Source: Bacteroides salyersiae WAL 10018 = DSM 18765 = JCM 12988 | Lineage (GTDB): Bacteria > Bacteroidota > Bacteroidia > Bacteroidales > Bacteroidaceae | NCBI RefSeq assembly: GCF_000381365.1 | Contig: NZ_KB905466.1 | Location: forward strand, 1,509,207 to 1,573,206 | Reading direction: 5' to 3' | DNA length: 64,000 nt | In this document: positions 35,279 to 44,375 of the stretch, in pieces | Layout: every line of letters begins with the position of its first letter | Position numbering within the stretch: position 1 is the first letter of the stretch | Made by a program: the position numbers and the translations under genes | The notes under the pieces: model-generated | Databases searched by the model: none | What the model was told of the DNA's origin: nothing | What the model saw: the letters and a program-made list of their open reading frames with translations, nothing else

Positions 35279-35902
35279 TTACCGCTTTATGGTGTTCAAG
35301 TCCTTGTTTTCCGTTATCTCGAAACTTTCCATCATAAAACCGTGCGGGTTATTATCACTTCTAACGGCGTTCAATAACCGGCAACGGGTGACAAGGCTTC
35401 TTTCGGTCACGCTGCTTTCACGGATAATCATTTGCCGGGCATAGGTAGCCACCGCATACGGGTACACATCGAAATTGCATGAAACGCTGTCTATCCGTAT
35501 CGTTTGGCTGATATTGCCCGATATGATACGGTTGTAATACCCTTTTTCCGAGAGGTCACGGTAATAGTTAAATGCGCTCTTATCGGCAAGGAACAGCGAC
35601 CGTTTGATATTGCTTTCGATAGCGTTCTTATCGGGTGATAACGTGAAAAAGAGTTCGTGGAAACGCTTCACGTGTTCCCTTGCTTCGACCGGACGGTTTT
35701 GCGAGAGGTCTTGCGAAAGCGCAAGCATCAACGATTTACCGCCATCCAAGACGTAAATCTTCTGCCGTTGCGCTTCGGCAAACGTATAGGAGTTCCAAAC
35801 GGCATAACCTGTTATCAGGGTGCACATCACGACAAACACAATACCGAAAAGCCGTATCTGTTTGAAACTGGTTTCAATGTTCTTTAAACTTTTAAATTCC
35901 AT
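35279..35902 (-). CDS. traK: Conjugative transposon protein TraK (VirB8-like)
   Basis: 207 residues: cytosolic start EFKSLKNIETSFKQIRLFGIV, one membrane helix (about 15-35), and a periplasmic alpha/beta domain like VirB8 with SFNYYRDLSEKGYYNRIISGNISQT. It is an inner-membrane assembly factor of the mating channel. Confidence 0.92.
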   Translation of the reverse strand: MEFKSLKNIETSFKQIRLFGIVFVVMCTLITGYAVWNSYTFAEAQRQKIYVLDGGKSLMLALSQDLSQNRPVEAREHVKRFHELFFTLSPDKNAIESNIKRSLFLADKSAFNYYRDLSEKGYYNRIISGNISQTIRIDSVSCNFDVYPYAVATYARQMIIRESSVTERSLVTRCRLLNAVRSDNNPHGFMMESFEITENKDLNTIKR

Positions 35903-35914
35903 CTTGATTTTTAA

Positions 35915-36940
35915 TTATTGATTACCTTTGATTAGTTTACCGCCGACCCTGCCGCCAGCGTTTCCGGTTGCTGCCCCGGCTACCGCACCGACACCGCTAC
36001 CCGCTTTGTTAGCCGCACTGTTTATATTCCGGCTCATGTTACCCATTCCGCCCGCCTGAATAATCCAGTTCGATACGGTGGGGATGGTGAAGTAACCGAC
36101 AATGCCGATTATCATAAAAATTATGTACACGCTATTGCTGCTGTCTGGTATGAAATTGGGGTCTGATAGCTCTTGAATATCCTTTTGCAGCATAAGCACC
36201 TGTATTCGGGCAAGAATGGAACTAAACAGGTCGGAAACGGGCAACCACAGGTAAACGGAAATGTACCTTGTTATCCATTGGGTCAGTGTCGCCTGAAAAC
36301 CATCATACACGCTGATGGCAAAGGCTATCGGACCCAGTATGGCAAGGACAATCAAGAAAAAGGTTCGGATAGTGTCTATCACAAGGGCTGCCGCCTGAAA
36401 GAGCAGTTCCAAAAGTTCCCTGAACCAGTCCCGGACGGATTGCTTGATATTATGTACCGCCCTATCCATATACATGCCGCCCATCGTGGCTATGTCTTTG
36501 GCAGACCACCCCAGTTCATCTATCTGCTTGTCAAACGCTTCATCCGAAACAAGATAAGCCGTTTCCGGATTACGTACCATCGCTTCATATTCCAGCTTGT
36601 CCTTTTGTTCCCGGTAAGCGTTCATATCGAAAGTTTGCGTTTCGAGCATATTGTTACAGCCCTTGACTACTGGCGACATCACGCTGTTAATCGTACCCAG
36701 TACGAATGTGGGAAAGAACATAATACAGAAGCCAATCACAAAAGGACGGAGCAAAGGGTAAACGTCTATCGGTTCGGCACTGGCGAGCGACTGCCATACT
36801 TTGGCAGCCACATAGAACAATGCGCCCAGTCCCGCTATTCCTTTGGCTACCCCCGCCATGTTCCCGCATAACGGCATCATGTCCGTGTACAGACTTCGTA
36901 AAATCTGATGCAGGTTATCAAATTCGATAGCTAATAACAT
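35915..36940 (-). CDS. traJ: Conjugative transposon protein TraJ (VirB6-like)
   Basis: 341 residues with several long hydrophobic segments and the signature LLAIEFDNLHQILRSLYTDMMPLCGNMAGVAKGIAGLGALFYVA at the start. It ends in a Gly/Ala-rich tail (AGAATGNAGGRVGG). It is the polytopic inner-membrane channel component. Confidence 0.93.
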   Translation of the reverse strand: MLLAIEFDNLHQILRSLYTDMMPLCGNMAGVAKGIAGLGALFYVAAKVWQSLASAEPIDVYPLLRPFVIGFCIMFFPTFVLGTINSVMSPVVKGCNNMLETQTFDMNAYREQKDKLEYEAMVRNPETAYLVSDEAFDKQIDELGWSAKDIATMGGMYMDRAVHNIKQSVRDWFRELLELLFQAAALVIDTIRTFFLIVLAILGPIAFAISVYDGFQATLTQWITRYISVYLWLPVSDLFSSILARIQVLMLQKDIQELSDPNFIPDSSNSVYIIFMIIGIVGYFTIPTVSNWIIQAGGMGNMSRNINSAANKAGSGVGAVAGAATGNAGGRVGGKLIKGNQ

Positions 36941-36959
36941 ACTTGTCTGTTTTTAGAGG

Positions 36960-37589
36960 TTACCAGTAACGTTCATCCGCCGAGCCGTAAAGAGCCATTA
37001 CCCGGTCGGTGTCCTTTTTCTTTTTCGCCCGCAGGTAGGAAACGGAAATATTCTTGCGGGTATAATAACTCACCAAGTCCCGATAGTTCCTGATGGCGTT
37101 ATACGTCCGGTCGATTACGTCCATCCGTTCCTTGTCCGACATGGAAAGCCCGTTGATGTTCACTACGCTTTTCATTTCTTCCAGTACATCGGAACTTTCC
37201 TGCAACAGTTGGGTATAGCCGTAAGCAATCGCCGAAAGTTCGTCCGGTGTATAGTTTTCATCCGAAAGCATCTTCTGAAAACTGTTCACGTATATATCGG
37301 AAATCTCCCCGATAAGCAGGATGGACTTTTGTACTTTCCGGGCATCTTTGACAAGGTTATGCACTGATTTTAAGGCATCGTAATATTCTTTACCTTGTTG
37401 ATAAATCTTTACCGTTTCCTGAAAATTCTTTATCATGTTCTGTGCGGTGGATGATGTCTGTACGATGTTCTTTGACGCATTGATAATCCCTTGCGCCAAA
37501 TTACCGGGGTCACTCACCACCCACTGTGCACTGACCTTTCCAGCAAACAGGCTGCATACTACGAGCAGCATTATAATCTTTGTTCTCAT
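36960..37589 (-). CDS. traI: Conjugative transposon protein TraI (DUF4141, VirB5-like)
   Basis: 209 residues with a signal peptide (FAGKVSAQ), then WVVSDPGNLAQGIINASKNIVQTSSTAQNMIKNF and a helical body ending GSADERYW. This matches DUF4141 TraI, a periplasmic protein that may form part of the extracellular appendage. Confidence 0.92.
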   Translation of the reverse strand: MRTKIIMLLVVCSLFAGKVSAQWVVSDPGNLAQGIINASKNIVQTSSTAQNMIKNFQETVKIYQQGKEYYDALKSVHNLVKDARKVQKSILLIGEISDIYVNSFQKMLSDENYTPDELSAIAYGYTQLLQESSDVLEEMKSVVNINGLSMSDKERMDVIDRTYNAIRNYRDLVSYYTRKNISVSYLRAKKKKDTDRVMALYGSADERYW

Positions 37590-37593
37590 ACGC

Positions 37594-37950
37594 TTATTTC
37601 TTTATTGGTTGTTTACTCCGTTTGTATTCTCCACCGGGTGAAAGTAGAATCCGGTCGTTCTCTTTGTCGTAGGTCAGCAAGACGGAAAGCCCCGTTTCGA
37701 TGAACAGGTTTCCGTCCTGTTCTGAAATCTGATAGGTTTCCGTTTGGATAGTTCCCCGGTAGGTCTTTCGATAGGTCGTTACCCGGTAATGTCCGTTTTC
37801 CTCAAAGAGAGTAAACGCCGGACGGTTTTTCACGCTTTCCCAGTCACCACGCATCGCCCTAAGACGGTCGGCGTTCGTTTCCTTACAGAAGGAAAGCCCC
37901 AGTAACAGGGTGCATAACAGCACCGGAAACAAATATTTTAAATGTTTCAT
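37594..37950 (-). CDS. Tra-region lipoprotein, DUF3876-type (TraH position)
   Basis: 118 residues, a signal peptide with a Cys at the cleavage point (LLLGLSFCKE) and a small beta-domain (RAMRGDWESVKNRPAFTLFEENGHYRVTTYRKTYRG). It sits between traG and traI, the position of TraH/DUF3876 in related elements. The function is unknown. Confidence 0.75.
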   Translation of the reverse strand: MKHLKYLFPVLLCTLLLGLSFCKETNADRLRAMRGDWESVKNRPAFTLFEENGHYRVTTYRKTYRGTIQTETYQISEQDGNLFIETGLSVLLTYDKENDRILLSPGGEYKRSKQPIKK

Positions 37951-37978
37951 ACTGATTGATTTTTAAATTGTTGATTGA

Positions 37979-40483
37979 TTATTTTTCAGGATTGCGCTTG
38001 CTTTCGGCAAGCCGTTTGATAGCCAGTTCGAGGTTGCCGCCCAACTTTTCGGACAAGGCGAAAAGTTCCATCTTTTCCGTTTCTTCCGTTGTGAACGTAT
38101 AATATTCTTCCAAACTTACTTCTGTGGCGTAAACGGCTGATTGTGTACCGCCTAAGCCTATCCAAACTTCCTTATATTTCCGGTTGGGATGGTTGGCAAG
38201 GTTGATGGAAAGCACCTGTGAACGTTCCTTGTCGGTCAGCCCTAAAAGGTTCTGTATGCTGTCGAACTTGTTCAGGTACTTTCTTTGGTCGAGTAGTATC
38301 TTGCAATCCGAATTGTTTATAATGCTCTCTTTTACAATGGGGGAAGATATAATATCTTCCACTTCCTGTGTGACTACAATCGCTTCGCCGAAATACTTTC
38401 TGACGGTTTTATAGAGGTACTTAATATAATCCGCCATATTCGCCGATGCAATCGCTTTCCACGCTTCCTCAATTAATATTAATTTCCTGATACCCTTTAG
38501 TTTACGCATCTTGTTGATAAATACTTCCATGATGATAATCGTAGTAATCGGAAATAAAATTTTGTGGTCTTTGATATTATCCAACTCAAAGACAATGAAG
38601 CGTTTATATAGTAAATCAAGCTCTTTATCGGAGTTCAGCAGGTAATCGTATTCGCCCCCTTTGTAGTAAGGTTCTAATACATTCAGGAAGTTGTCTATAT
38701 CGAAATCCTTTTCCCGGACGTTCTTTTCTTGCAGGTGCACCCGGTAGCCATTCCTCACATACTCGTAGAACGTATTGAAGCAGGGAGTAACCGAACTGTC
38801 TTTGGTAATCAGTTCGATATAGGAACTAACAGCGTTCGACAAAGCCACTTCTTCCGCCCGTGTAGGTGCTTCATCGTCCCTTTTCCACAGGGTCAAGATA
38901 AGGGTTTTGATACTCTCTTTTTTTTCAATATCGAATACCCCATCTTCAACGTAGAAAGGATTAAACGCTATCGGGTTATCGGTGGTATAGGTAAAATAAA
39001 TCCCATCTTCCCCGTGCGTTTTCCGGTTTATCATTTCACACAGACCTAAATAACTGTTTCCGGTATCAACCAGCAGGACGTGCGCATTCTGTTCGTAATA
39101 CTGGCGCACCATGTGATTGGTGAAGAATGATTTACCGCTACCACTCGGCCCAAGTATAAACTTGTTGCGGTTGGTAATAATACCCCGCTTCATGGGTAAA
39201 TCTGAAATATCAATGTACAACGGCTTTCCCGTGACCCTATCCACCATCTTGATACCAAAGGGGGAAAGCGAACTTTTATAGTTCGTTTCTTCGGTGAACA
39301 GGCAAAGAGCCTGTTCAATGAATGTGTAGAAACTTTCTTCCGCCGGAAAGTCCGCCTGATTGCCGGGTATTCCCGCCCAAAACAGGGTCGGCGTGTCGGT
39401 GGTGTTATGGCGTGGCTTGCATTCCATAAGTGCGAGCTGTGACCCCACATCATTTTTAATGTGCTTTAATTCGTCCCGGTCGTCACTCCAAGCCATGATA
39501 TTACAATGGCATCGCACGGAGATAAGCCCCTGTGAATGTGCTTCATTCAAATATTCCTCTATCCAAGACTTGTTTATCTGATTGGCACGGCTGTATTTGG
39601 AAAGGGAGTGCATATTGCGAGCCATCTTTTCAAACTGTTTCAAGTTCTCCGTATGGTCGTCAATGAAGATATACTGGTTATAAATATGGTTACAGGAGAG
39701 CAGCACACCCACCGGGGAAGCAAACGACAAACGGCAATCGCTCCGGTCAGTGGATAGCTTTTCATAGCGGGTATCTGTTCCTACCTTGCCCGGCATATCT
39801 TCTGTATCCGAAAGGGTATGCAGGCAAAGGATATTGTCGCCAATCTTCATTTCGTCAGCACCCAGTGAAATATCTTTCAGTGTGGTGGTGTCGGTCTGTG
39901 AGAGTGAAAAGTATTTCTCCACGATACCCGCCGTTTCCCTTGTTCCGGTGATTTCGTCCGAGTTCAGGCGGGTAAGGGTAATAAAACCACTATCGTTCAT
40001 AATGCTTTCAAACTGCCCCACCGCTTCGAGGAACTTTGTAACCGTTTCCTTGTCCTTAATCTCTTTGGGGACAAGGAAACCCCGGCAAAGGGTGGAGAAG
40101 TTACTCTGCATCCGGCTACGTTCCTTTGTGGTTTTCGTCAGGAACAAATAGCAGGTATGGTTTAAGAACGGTCGTTCATTGAAATGCCGTTCAAAGGAAC
40201 GGGAAAGGAAACTCAAATCATCCTTTTGGATGTCGGGCGCATAGTTCTCTTTGATGAACCAGTCCTGTTTGTGTACGATGCTATAATCGGGCAGCACCTT
40301 TACCGCCTTGTTCCAAGCGGAATGTATCGCTTCGTATTCGGCTGTCGTGACGGTAAACAGTTCGGGCAGTTCAACCCGGAACGCCACCGTTATGTCGGCA
40401 TCTTTGGAAACGATGCACCCGTTTTCCACAGTGAACAGTGGAAACTTGTTTTCCAGCGTGGTAGCTTTCAATATATTTCTCAT
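37979..40483 (-). CDS. traG: Conjugative transposon ATPase TraG (VirB4-like)
   Basis: 834 residues. The start at 40483 (MRNILKATTLENKFPLF) overlaps the traF stop as ATGA. The longer frame from 40663 is not used. The N-terminal VirB4 domain is followed by Walker A GPSGSGKSFFTN (about residue 447), Walker B LILIEEAW and VVTQEVEDI. The length is normal. It powers assembly of the mating channel at the inner membrane. Confidence 0.95.
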   Translation of the reverse strand: MRNILKATTLENKFPLFTVENGCIVSKDADITVAFRVELPELFTVTTAEYEAIHSAWNKAVKVLPDYSIVHKQDWFIKENYAPDIQKDDLSFLSRSFERHFNERPFLNHTCYLFLTKTTKERSRMQSNFSTLCRGFLVPKEIKDKETVTKFLEAVGQFESIMNDSGFITLTRLNSDEITGTRETAGIVEKYFSLSQTDTTTLKDISLGADEMKIGDNILCLHTLSDTEDMPGKVGTDTRYEKLSTDRSDCRLSFASPVGVLLSCNHIYNQYIFIDDHTENLKQFEKMARNMHSLSKYSRANQINKSWIEEYLNEAHSQGLISVRCHCNIMAWSDDRDELKHIKNDVGSQLALMECKPRHNTTDTPTLFWAGIPGNQADFPAEESFYTFIEQALCLFTEETNYKSSLSPFGIKMVDRVTGKPLYIDISDLPMKRGIITNRNKFILGPSGSGKSFFTNHMVRQYYEQNAHVLLVDTGNSYLGLCEMINRKTHGEDGIYFTYTTDNPIAFNPFYVEDGVFDIEKKESIKTLILTLWKRDDEAPTRAEEVALSNAVSSYIELITKDSSVTPCFNTFYEYVRNGYRVHLQEKNVREKDFDIDNFLNVLEPYYKGGEYDYLLNSDKELDLLYKRFIVFELDNIKDHKILFPITTIIIMEVFINKMRKLKGIRKLILIEEAWKAIASANMADYIKYLYKTVRKYFGEAIVVTQEVEDIISSPIVKESIINNSDCKILLDQRKYLNKFDSIQNLLGLTDKERSQVLSINLANHPNRKYKEVWIGLGGTQSAVYATEVSLEEYYTFTTEETEKMELFALSEKLGGNLELAIKRLAESKRNPEK

Positions 40484-40806
40484 TTTGATGCTTGTTTTAA
40501 ATGGAATAATCTGGATATGGCTTTGCGGTTGATGATATGGAAAGGGTGGCTTCTGCGTGCGGACAATTTCATTAAACCGTGTGTCCCGTACTTCTCGTTC
40601 AGCCGGAATGTCTGCCATACAAGCAGCGTTGCCGAAGTAACGCCGAAGATGATGCACACCCACTGGTTGATACCTACCATGTACATGATGATGAAAAGCA
40701 CGAACAGGGCTAACAGCCCGCCCGCAAAAATGAAAAGATATTGACTTTTCAACCCTTTAAACTCAACTGGCTTGCCTATCCCCCTGTTAATCGGATAGTC
40801 TGCCAT
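40480..40806 (-). CDS. traF: Conjugative transposon protein TraF (DUF4133)
   Basis: 108 residues from MADYPINRGIGKPVEFKGLKSQY (ATG 40806), with two membrane segments (about 27-47 and 51-68) and a basic C-terminus. It is VirB3-like in position, next to the VirB4-type ATPase. The 25 extra upstream codons in the open frame overlap traE and are not typical of TraF. Confidence 0.9.
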   Translation of the reverse strand: MADYPINRGIGKPVEFKGLKSQYLFIFAGGLLALFVLFIIMYMVGINQWVCIIFGVTSATLLVWQTFRLNEKYGTHGLMKLSARRSHPFHIINRKAISRLFHLKQASK

Positions 40807-40817
40807 AGTCCGTTCTT

Positions 40818-41114
40818 TTAGAGGAAGAATGAACGTAAGATGGTGGCAGCCACAATCAAAAAGATACACGCACCGAACCATGAAGCCGCCGTTTTACTGG
40901 TATCAGGGTCGCCACTGCTGAACTTTCCATATACTTTCACGCCGCCAATCAAGCCGACCACCGCACCGATAGCGTAAATTAACTTTGTCGCCGGGTCGAA
41001 ATAACTGGTTACCATGTTGGTAGCTTCGGTAATACCCGCCATGCCGTTACCCTGTGCAAAAGCGGAGGATGCAGCCAAAAGAACGGCTGCCGAAAAGAGA
41101 ACTTTCTTTTTCAT
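40818..41114 (-). CDS. traE: Conjugative transposon protein TraE (DUF4134, VirB2-like)
   Basis: 98 residues from MKKKVLFSAAVLLAASSAFAQ (ATG 41114). The signal peptide is cleaved after AFAQ. Two hydrophobic segments (KLIYAIGAVVGLIGGVKVYGKF and WFGACIFLIVAATILRSFF) give a pilin-like hairpin. It is likely the major conjugative-pilus subunit. A GGGGAA/TTCCCC palindrome (41198-41211) lies in its 5' leader region. Confidence 0.9.
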   Translation of the reverse strand: MKKKVLFSAAVLLAASSAFAQGNGMAGITEATNMVTSYFDPATKLIYAIGAVVGLIGGVKVYGKFSSGDPDTSKTAASWFGACIFLIVAATILRSFFL

Positions 41115-41278
41115 TATAAATACATTGATTTTTAAATTGCCGGACGGTTGGATAGTCCGCCCGGCGGAGTGATTAATAATTGAATTTTTGTGGTTGCGGG
41201 GAATGTTCCCCATGTTCTAAAAGGTTTGTCTTAACCGTACTCTCTTTGTTTCATTATCTTGTTATTTAAAGTTTACTA

Positions 41279-42010
41279 TTAAAGAAAATCGTTCATATCA
41301 AAGGCTGCCATTTCATCATTTCCGGCAGCCGGAACGGTGGCGGGTACGGATATCTCATGCTTTTGTAAAAGTTCCGCTACCCGTGACCTGCCCCCGTTAA
41401 TCTGTTCCACCAGCGAATGAAACAGGTTTGTTTCCGTCCGGCAGATGGTCTGCACCGCTTGCCGTTCTTCCGTGTCGGGTGCTTGTTTAACCTGAATGAC
41501 CTGTACCATTTGCCCCAGTTCACCCAGTGTGATACCCTGTGCCATTTCCGGCTCACCGTCACCCATGTAACAGGCGATTTCTTCCGCTTCAATTTCATCT
41601 GGCGAAACGTCCGTTTCTTCCGCATCTTCTGTTTCAAACTCCATCTCAAACTCGGTTTCAATCGCTTGCGGGGTATCAGCGTTTTTTTCATCTGCCAGCT
41701 CGTTATCAAGCGTTTTCGTTACCGTTTCCTCGCTTTGCGGGACAAATATAGAAGCATTATCAACCCCTTTTGAAAGGTGTCCTAAGATGTCCCCGCTTGT
41801 CCTCATTTGTCCCATCCGGTAACGGCTTGCACCTACAAGAGAATCACCGTTTCCGGTTTTCACAGTCGTTTTACTTTCCGGTTGTTCCGGCTGCTTTTTC
41901 CTATCCGTGAACCATGTTCCCAAGCTATCCCGGTATCGCCATAAGAGAACGGCGTAATACAGGAGCGTTCCGATAATAAACCATTTCAACATATCAGAAC
42001 GGCTTTTCAA
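41279..42010 (-). CDS. Tra-region protein, TraD-like
   Basis: 243 residues with an N-terminal membrane segment (WFIIGTLLYYAVLLWRY, about 10-26), then a very acidic region (about 100-150) and a helical C-terminus. The segment GQMRTSGDILGHLSKG (about 67-82) is encoded by a repeat that recurs outside genes at 43624-43676. The TraD name rests on position (between DUF3408 and traE). The biochemical role is unknown. It overlaps the upstream gene by 17 bp. Confidence 0.65.
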   Translation of the reverse strand: MKSRSDMLKWFIIGTLLYYAVLLWRYRDSLGTWFTDRKKQPEQPESKTTVKTGNGDSLVGASRYRMGQMRTSGDILGHLSKGVDNASIFVPQSEETVTKTLDNELADEKNADTPQAIETEFEMEFETEDAEETDVSPDEIEAEEIACYMGDGEPEMAQGITLGELGQMVQVIQVKQAPDTEERQAVQTICRTETNLFHSLVEQINGGRSRVAELLQKHEISVPATVPAAGNDEMAAFDMNDFL

Positions 42011-42464
42011 ATTTGCTTTCGTACAGTTCGTTTATCTCGTCCTGAAACTGGTCGAAATGCCGGAGCAGGATATTTTCTACATAGCTGCTGACGGTTGCCT
42101 TGCGTCCGCCAATAACGGTTACTATCTTCATCAACTTTTCGTGTGTGGCACGGCTGACATATAACGGCTGGCGGTCGGTCAAGTCCACCCGCATGAAGTA
42201 GGTTTCCCGGTAATCGCCCGGAGTGTTCTTTTTCCGGCGTGCAGGTTCTTTCACCGCTTTTTCTTCCTTTGGTTCTGCCTTGATTTCCGGTTTATCTCCC
42301 GTTTCCACTGCACCCGTTTTATCTTCCGGTTTATCCGATGTTTCTATTTCCGTTTTCACCGTCACCGATGGCGTTTCCTGTTTCTTCACGGGCAAGCCCT
42401 GTGAAATAATCTCTTTCATAAAATCCTCGTCAATTTGTGGTTTCCCGCCGCTTTGCTTTGCCAT
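41994..42464 (-). CDS. DUF3408-type protein (TraB-like)
   Basis: 156 residues. A Lys/Glu/Pro-rich N-terminal half is followed by a compact C-terminal domain (DYRETYFMRVDLTDRQPLYVSRATHEKLMKIVTVIGGRKATVSSYVENILLRHF), typical of DUF3408, which resembles ribbon-helix-helix DNA-binding proteins. It lies directly after the ParA-like gene, so it may be its partner in DNA positioning or transfer regulation (inferred). Confidence 0.8.
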   Translation of the reverse strand: MAKQSGGKPQIDEDFMKEIISQGLPVKKQETPSVTVKTEIETSDKPEDKTGAVETGDKPEIKAEPKEEKAVKEPARRKKNTPGDYRETYFMRVDLTDRQPLYVSRATHEKLMKIVTVIGGRKATVSSYVENILLRHFDQFQDEINELYESKFEKPF

Positions 42465-42468
42465 ATCG

Positions 42469-43236
42469 TTACAGTTTTATAAGGTATGCGATTTCGGTTA
42501 TCAGTTCTTCCATGTTGCTGCCCTTTACCAGCCGTTTGTCCGCCGGGAACAGCGTGGAACGGAACACGGTTTTACGCTGTGCGTCCAGTTCCTTTTTGAA
42601 TCGTTTCGTGTCCGGGATAAATACTTTCATAAGGGGTAGTTCCAATTCCCCGATAGTCTGTTCATACAGGGTGTAGAGGTCGGTTTTTTCCCGTCCATCT
42701 ACCATGTTCCAAAACAGGTGCAACCCTTTCAGTCGGCACGCTTCATTCTTTACCAGTAGTTTATGTATAGCTACCGCAAAGGAAAGGCTGCTTTCCAATA
42801 CCACCCGGTCGGCGGCTATGGGGGTGAAAATATAATCCACCCCTGAAAGGGAGTTGATAACGCCCTCACTGTTCACCGTTCCGGGCAGGTCGAAAAAGAC
42901 TACATCGTAGTCCATCCCGGCAGACGTAAGAAATTCATCCGCCGTTTTTATCGCTTCGTCCGGTGAACTGCACAGCACCGGGTACGCTTTCTTTCCCAGT
43001 GTTTTGAACTGGCTGAAAGCAAGCCGTTTGTAATACTCATCACTGTTCACCTGTTCGGCATCCCGTTTGCGCATGGCGGAAATGGAATGTTGCGGGTAGT
43101 CGCAATCCACGACTGCCACATTATACCCTTTGAGGTAATACAGGTAACTCGCCACCAAGACGGTGAACGTTGTTTTGCCGACCCCGCCCTTTTGGGTGGA
43201 GAAAGCCACATACAAGGTTTCTTTCTTCATTGTCAT
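42469..43236 (-). CDS. traA: TraA, ParA-family ATPase
   Basis: 255 residues (an internal ATG two codons later, MKKETLYV, is the more typical start). It shows the deviant Walker A of ParA/MinD proteins (QKGGVGKTTFTV), Walker A' DCDYPQHS and Walker B VVFFDLPGT. In CTnDOT-type elements the first tra gene encodes such a protein. It probably positions DNA or the transfer machine. The stop is 4 bp before the DUF3408 gene. Confidence 0.92.
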   Translation of the reverse strand: MTMKKETLYVAFSTQKGGVGKTTFTVLVASYLYYLKGYNVAVVDCDYPQHSISAMRKRDAEQVNSDEYYKRLAFSQFKTLGKKAYPVLCSSPDEAIKTADEFLTSAGMDYDVVFFDLPGTVNSEGVINSLSGVDYIFTPIAADRVVLESSLSFAVAIHKLLVKNEACRLKGLHLFWNMVDGREKTDLYTLYEQTIGELELPLMKVFIPDTKRFKKELDAQRKTVFRSTLFPADKRLVKGSNMEELITEIAYLIKL

Positions 43237-43580
43237 TTTGAATTATTGTGATACATCTTTATTTCATTACATCCGTACAGATTGACGGATGGTTTTCTTT
43301 TGTTCCATGTTGAAAGCCCGAAAGCCGGAATGATTGTTTTCTTTCTGCAAAGACAGCCTGTTTTCTTTCTTGCTTCTTTGTTTTCATTCATTCCACAAAG
43401 ACAGCTTGTTTTCTTTACAGACAGTCTGCTTTCCCGATTGAATGACTGTTTCCTTTCAATCATTCCATCCGGTTTGCTTTCCTGCTTTCTTGAAAGATTG
43501 CAATCTTGAAATCTTGTTTTCAAGTTTTCAAAACCGTTTTCTTTCCGCACGCTTTTCAAGCTATATTTCCATCTATCCAT
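43233..43580 (-). CDS. Doubtful small ORF upstream of traA
   Basis: An open frame of 115 codons from ATG 43580 ending ATGA with the traA ATG. The protein is basic, Lys/Ser/Cys-rich and internally repetitive (KKTSCLCG, KKTGCLCR), because the DNA repeats AAAGACAGCYTGTTTTCTTT twice (about 43348-43367 and 43395-43414). It could be a leader peptide or merely open repeat DNA. I lean to the latter. Confidence 0.25.
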   Translation of the reverse strand: MDRWKYSLKSVRKENGFENLKTRFQDCNLSRKQESKPDGMIERKQSFNRESRLSVKKTSCLCGMNENKEARKKTGCLCRKKTIIPAFGLSTWNKRKPSVNLYGCNEIKMYHNNSK

Positions 43581-43937
43581 ATTGCTTTCTTTCTTAAATC
43601 CGGGACAAATAAACGTAGAAAAACAACCCCTTTCGAGATGTGTCCTCAAATGTCCCCGTTTGTCCTCATTTGTCCTATAACCCGCTATTTCACAGCATTT
43701 TTAATACCCGTTACTTTGCAACCGAAAGGTATCGGTCAGGCTAACCAAGCCCCCGCCGCCGGGAGCGTTCCAATATCCGCTAACCCCAATCCGTCCGTAG
43801 GCGGATTTTTATTTGCACTGGCAAATAGCAAGGTGTGTTCTGCGCTGCTTGAAATTCTTTCAGCAGCTTTGAACGCCTTGCCCGGACGAAGCCGGGATAG
43901 GGTCACTCCGAAATCGTAACCCTTAAAAAAATGTAGC
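43258..43937. other. Divergent traA/mobA control region, probable oriT area
   Basis: Between leftward tra genes and rightward mob genes. It holds duplicated 20-bp AAAGACAGCYTGTTTTCTTT repeats, a 14-bp palindrome AAGATTGCAATCTT (43494-43507), four 10-bp TGTCC repeats (43641-43680), and a hairpin AATCCG/CGGATT (43788-43807) followed by T's. Relaxosome sites normally lie just upstream of the mob genes, so the origin of transfer is probably here. The nick site is not identifiable. Confidence 0.5.
43624..43680. repeat. Iterated TGTCC repeats, duplicate of a segment in the TraD-like gene
   Basis: TGTCC begins at 43641, 43651, 43661 and 43671 (10-bp period). The whole block from AACCCCTTT onward matches 41762-41813 inside the TraD-like gene with few changes, but its reading frame has a stop here. 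It may be a protein-binding iteron array or a relic of coding sequence. Confidence 0.7.
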
Positions 43938-44375
43938 ATGAAACAGAAAAATGAAAATGCGCCCCGTCCGGGTGGCGCAGGACGAAAGCCCAAAGCAGAC
44001 CCGGCAGTGTTCAGGTACTCTATCAGCTTCAATGCGATAGACCACGCCCGCTTTTTGGCATTGTTCGACCAATCCGGTATGCGCACGAAAGCGCATTTTA
44101 TCACCGCCCGCATCTTCGGCGAACCGTTCAAAGTGATTAAAATAGACAAGGCGGCAGTAGAATATTATACCCGGCTGACCGCTTTATATTCCCAGTACAG
44201 GGGTATCGCTGTGAATTATAATCAGGTAGTAAAGGCTCTCAATACCAATTTTTCAGAGAAGAAAGCACTCGCATTTCTCTATAAACTGGAAAAGGCAACG
44301 ATGGAACTTGCCGACCTGAACCGCCAAATTATAGAACTGACCCGTGAATTTGAAACAAGATGGTTGCAAAGATAA
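43938..44375 (+). CDS. mobA: Mobilization protein MobA
   Basis: 145 residues, basic, with RPGGAGRKPKADPAVFRYSISFNAIDHARFLALFDQSGMRTKAHFITARIFG, the ribbon-helix-helix-like MobA of Bacteroides elements, which helps the relaxase recognise oriT. The stop lies 16 bp inside mobB, so the two are coupled. Confidence 0.88.
   Translation: MKQKNENAPRPGGAGRKPKADPAVFRYSISFNAIDHARFLALFDQSGMRTKAHFITARIFGEPFKVIKIDKAAVEYYTRLTALYSQYRGIAVNYNQVVKALNTNFSEKKALAFLYKLEKATMELADLNRQIIELTREFETRWLQR

Noticed and set aside
40484..40663. 60-codon N-terminal extension of TraG
   Set aside because: It overlaps traF in another frame, and the ATG at 40483 overlaps the traF stop and begins with the family-typical sequence.
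43233..43649. Real 138-residue protein upstream of traA
   Set aside because: The frame crosses the TGTCC repeats and duplicated AAAGACAG repeats and has a biased Lys/Ser/Cys composition. Kept only as a low-confidence shorter ORF.
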